This document shows positions 8,241-10,914 of a stretch of DNA of 10,914 nt, piece after piece. The first letter of the stretch is position 1. Every line of letters begins with the position of its first letter. Position numbers and translations under genes: made by a program. Origin of the DNA: Gryganskiella cystojenkinii (taxonomy: Eukaryota > Mortierellomycota > Mortierellomycetes > Mortierellales > Mortierellaceae); the NCBI GenBank assembly GCA_015852425.1, contig JAAAIG010000960.1, forward strand, positions 2,788 to 13,701, given 5' to 3'. The notes beneath the pieces are model-generated. The model was not told the origin of the DNA and ran no database searches. It saw nothing but the letters and a program-made list of their open reading frames with translations.

Positions 8241-8558
8241 CCAGTAAAGAGGCGTGCCTCTCATCAACATTGTTTGTGGACTGGAAAATCCATTGAAAAT
8301 TTGATTGAACAAGACAACTCTGACGACCCGGCAAAGGTCGTTGTCTCGTGCAAGGGGATGACAGGAAGCGAGAGAGTGGATGAGTTGTCGACTTTACAGG
8401 TCCATCGTCATACTGCGAACTACGAACTACTTCATCAAGCGGGACAAAAACACGGTTGGGCTAGGCGATTTGATTTCCTCGAGCAAATATCGGATCGAGC
8501 GGTCTTTGGTGCAAACTTAGGGCGGATTGCTATGGAGCGTGGTCCGGAGGACGCATGA
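8241..8558 (+). other. Orphan open frame, unrecognised
   Basis: About 105 codons without a stop, ending TGA at 8556-8558, reading among others NLIEQDNSDDPAKVVVSC and RRFDFLEQISDRAVFGANLG. No ATG lies near its left end; the first in-frame ATG is internal (GMTGSERVDEL). The composition is ordinary for protein, but no domain is recognised. It may be a remnant of the same or another degraded gene. Low confidence. Confidence 0.25.
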
Positions 8559-9165
8559 TCGGTTCTCGACATGGCATGTAGAGATATTCTGACGCGTCAC
8601 CATGCGAACAGGACCTATCAACTCCGACGTTCCTAATGTTCGAGAACGCCTATAGTTGAACCCGTCCTGAGAGACTCAGACATGCATGTCATTACGTCTT
8701 GAATCGAAGCGACTCTAGATGCGGACACATCCGCAAAAGAAAATTCATTCTCTTTGCTCCGCACAGACCACAAGCTACAAACACGATATTTTTTATTGCG
8801 TTCCTCCTGTAACTACGACAAGATTTTCCCAGCAATCGATAGTTCCAAAAGCCATGGCGAAAATGCCCCCTCACCCTTCATCTGGATATAATTCGAGCCA
8901 TGGCTGTCCCTACTGACTGCCTAGCCCGACGACTGGTATCGAATGCACTTCCAGTATGACTCCAGGTCCCTACGCCCATTTTCCTCGAGGAATCAAAGCA
9001 ATTTCGTCTAGTCGTCTAAAGACTCCCTAACAAGGATCGAGGACTCGATACTTGAAGGCGATCATCTGCCATAAGGCTCGGACTATATGGTGGCGAGCAA
9101 CCTATTTTTTTTTGTTATTGCCGATTGCGATGTACCAGGGGTTTCGTTACTCATTCACTGACTCA
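8559..9165. other. Spacer without a convincing gene
   Basis: About 600 bases broken by stops in all plus-strand frames. The only suggestive stretch is on the minus strand at 8692-8874, ending NFLLRMCPHLESLRFK, which recalls LRR units of the F-box family (FLLRNC, CPQLESI in copy 1). It has no F-box and is interrupted in adjoining sequence, so at best it is a relic. Confidence 0.4.
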
Positions 9166-9186
9166 CTCCATGGGAAATGACCTACC
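9166..9186 (+). promoter_or_regulatory. Conserved upstream block shared with F-box copy 1
   Basis: Matches 5882-5902 at 20 of 21 bases. Here it lies 373 bases before the start codon, 124 more than in copy 1, because unmatched sequence sits between this block and the E-box block. Confidence 0.65.
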
Positions 9187-9413
9187 CTGCCTGAAAGTCA
9201 CTCGTAACTCGAGAGCTTAAGTGTGCGAATGAATGTTCAAAGACCCATAAACCATCAAGTCTCTCAAAATTGGCTATTCGGAATCAGCGATCAGCGTATA
9301 AGCGACGATGCCGTGGCTACGATTCTTGATAATAACCCACCCAAAGTTGGAGGAATTGGAAGGAGGGCAGGTACTTTAGTCCCTGGCACTTTTATTTTTT
9401 TGCCGAACGAAAG

Positions 9414-9435
9414 GTGTCCAGAAATTCACACGTGA
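9414..9435 (+). promoter_or_regulatory. Conserved CACGTG (E-box) element upstream of F-box copy 2
   Basis: Same 22-base block as at 5987-6008 with one mismatch; CACGTG at 9429-9434, 110 bases before the start codon. The poly-T run that follows it in copy 1 is reduced to six T here. Confidence 0.55.
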
Positions 9436-9538
9436 CTTTTTTATTAGGAGGGGCCATGTCGGAAATGGACCCATTGGGGTCTTCACCATTGGACATGATC
9501 ATTACTTTCTTTTGTCATTACCCCCATCGACAAAAAAT

Positions 9539-10893
9539 ATGGACTTCCCAGAATTGCGCCACCATATCGGCCACTATCTCTCTCGACATGACCTCACCAT
9601 CTGCGCGCGTGTGAACAAGGCCTGGTCTGCAACATTCCTTCCCCTGATTTACAAGATCTTATTCGAGAATTACACCGAACGCTGCTCACCCTCTTCCACA
9701 GCCATTTCAAACCACGGCAAGCACATCAAGACCCTCCGCTTGCTGCTTCCAGTGGAGCACTTTGACCTGTATGCATTTTCAACTGGATGCGTCCATTCAT
9801 TGTCCCTCAAGATATGGAAATACAATACTACAGATCCAGTGTTTGACACCACAAGGAACCTCATCACCAACAACCCTGGTCTCCGAGTGATATCGATTAG
9901 TAATTTCCATGGATTCAATGCGGCAGCTGTTTTCCCTCGAATTGCCCAGGCCTGCCCTCAACTGGAGTCGATCAAGATCAGGAAATCAACTCTCGACTAT
10001 GCAGACTTTTTCTTTCTTTTACGAGACTGCACTCGACTCTGCCACGCAACCCTGGACGAATGTATGCTCACGAATACACACTTTGTCCCCGTTCCCGCTT
10101 CCTTCCGCTCGCGTCCAGTCTGGTCACATTCCAGGCCACCATGGTTCAGAATTTGGGTATCAATGAGCTCGTCCCGCTTTTGAAAGTTTGCCTGAAACTC
10201 GAGAAACTATTAGTTCGATTCTCAATGAACAACAGTGCCGCTGCCAGCGACTGGTCCAGGATCTGTCCATGTCCAAACCTGTCGAGTCTGATCATCGTCG
10301 GTCAGGATCTGATAGACAGGACTGCTGCAACGGTGTTTCGTCGCTGCCCAAAGCTGAGACACGTCAGCTTCGAGGCCGTGCGTCTAGGAACAGCAGGATT
10401 CCAGGCGCTGCAGGGACGTTTGCACGCAATGACATCGCTGCATCTTGCGATCGAGAGCCGAATAGGTGTTCAGGTGCTTTCTTCTTGTCCGAACCTCGTC
10501 GATCTGAGACTGGTCGAGATCGACGTCGATGAGGTCTTTAAAAGGGGTTTCTGTTCTGTGGGAGATATGGAAGGGGTGATCGAGGAACAGGTTCTTCACC
10601 GGTGGGCCTGCTTTGATCTTAGAGTCCTAGATATCCATATCAGGTGGTCTCTTCTGGTCGAAAGGAACAAACTGATGCTGGGTTGGTTGATGGCCCTTCG
10701 AGAACTAGAAACCATTACGATCAAAACTACCGCCCACGACCTCTCTCATCTGGCCATGAAGAGCGATCCGACAAAGTTCTGGAGGGAAGGCACCTACCAT
10801 CGGCCAATTTTCGACAACGGTCTCGATTGGCAGTTACAAACTTGGCCCAAATTGCAGACCTTTATATTTTATAGGATTGACAATGTATTCTAG
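9539..10893 (+). pseudogene. F-box/LRR protein, tandem copy 2, broken by a one-base deletion in mid-gene
   Basis: Paralogue of the copy at 6131. The F-box-like start (MDFPELRHH, YLSRHDLTICARVNKAW, FLPLIYK) is intact and shows the base missing in copy 1. After residue 185 (FVPV, 10091-10093) the frame is lost: between the shared GTTC and TCCAGTCTGG there are 19 bases against 20 in copy 1, at about 10094-10114. The first frame ends at 10183 after 214 residues; the LRR part continues in the next frame to TAG at 10891-10893. With one more base it would code 451 residues, lacking only the last Tyr of copy 1. By hand count about 73% of residues are identical, with no other indel. LRR signatures include CPQLESI, CPNLSSLI, CPKLRHV and CPNLVDL. 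Confidence 0.8.
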
Positions 10894-10914
10894 CATATTG
10901 ATTAACCCAAAAAA

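Larger units (their letters stand above)
5863..10911 (+). repeat. Direct tandem duplication of an F-box/LRR gene with its promoter
   Basis: Unit 1 runs from about 5863 to 7495 and unit 2 from about 9149 to 10911, in the same orientation with start codons 3408 bases apart. Similarity covers upstream blocks, the whole coding region and the TTAACCCAA tail. The span given includes the unrelated spacer between the units. Confidence 0.8.

Noticed and set aside
8559..9165. Mobile element or phage-like system between the F-box copies
   Set aside because: No transposase, integrase, terminal inverted repeats or CRISPR-like repeats could be found by eye.

Overview
The window looks like nuclear DNA of a filamentous fungus, most likely an early-diverging one such as Mortierellales. 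The reasons are: a gene with many short introns (87 to 353 bases) carrying GTAAG/GTAGG donors, YAG acceptors and CTAAC branch points; a fungal-type intracellular CLC transporter with long disordered tails; and a tandem pair of F-box/leucine-rich-repeat genes of the kind expanded in Mortierella-like genomes. The lineage is inference; no rRNA, tRNA or mobile element was seen to fix it.

Left half (1-5220, minus strand): one CLC-family chloride/proton transporter gene. I rebuilt 12 exons from phase-compatible splice sites: 5220-4340, 3986-3700, 3541-3416, 3202-3074, 2947-2835, 2714-2430, 2338-2224, 2136-1967, 1871-1764, 1661-1441, 1333-1154 and 1043-1. They join without a frameshift into more than 1219 codons. 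The last exon is still open at base 1, so the C-terminus, including the second CBS domain, lies outside. The most striking point is that the external gating glutamate of the GKEGP motif is glutamine here, while the internal proton glutamate and the helix R tyrosine are kept. One 87-base intron is a multiple of three and free of stops.

Middle (5221-6130): a divergent intergenic region with T tracts, a short AATG repeat and, near its right end, upstream sequence shared by both F-box genes, including a CACGTG box.

Right half (6131-10914, plus strand): two tandem F-box/LRR gene copies (6131-7488 and 9539-10893), about 73% identical in protein by hand count. Each is broken by one single-base deletion, at a different place. 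Between them, 7773-8200 holds the remains of a small unknown gene with a convincing 100-base intron and a predicted membrane segment, apparently also broken by single-base changes. After it come an orphan open frame (8241-8558) and a weak minus-strand LRR-like relic (8692-8874).

The CLC gene and the F-box copies show no functional link; they are neighbours reading away from a common intergenic region.
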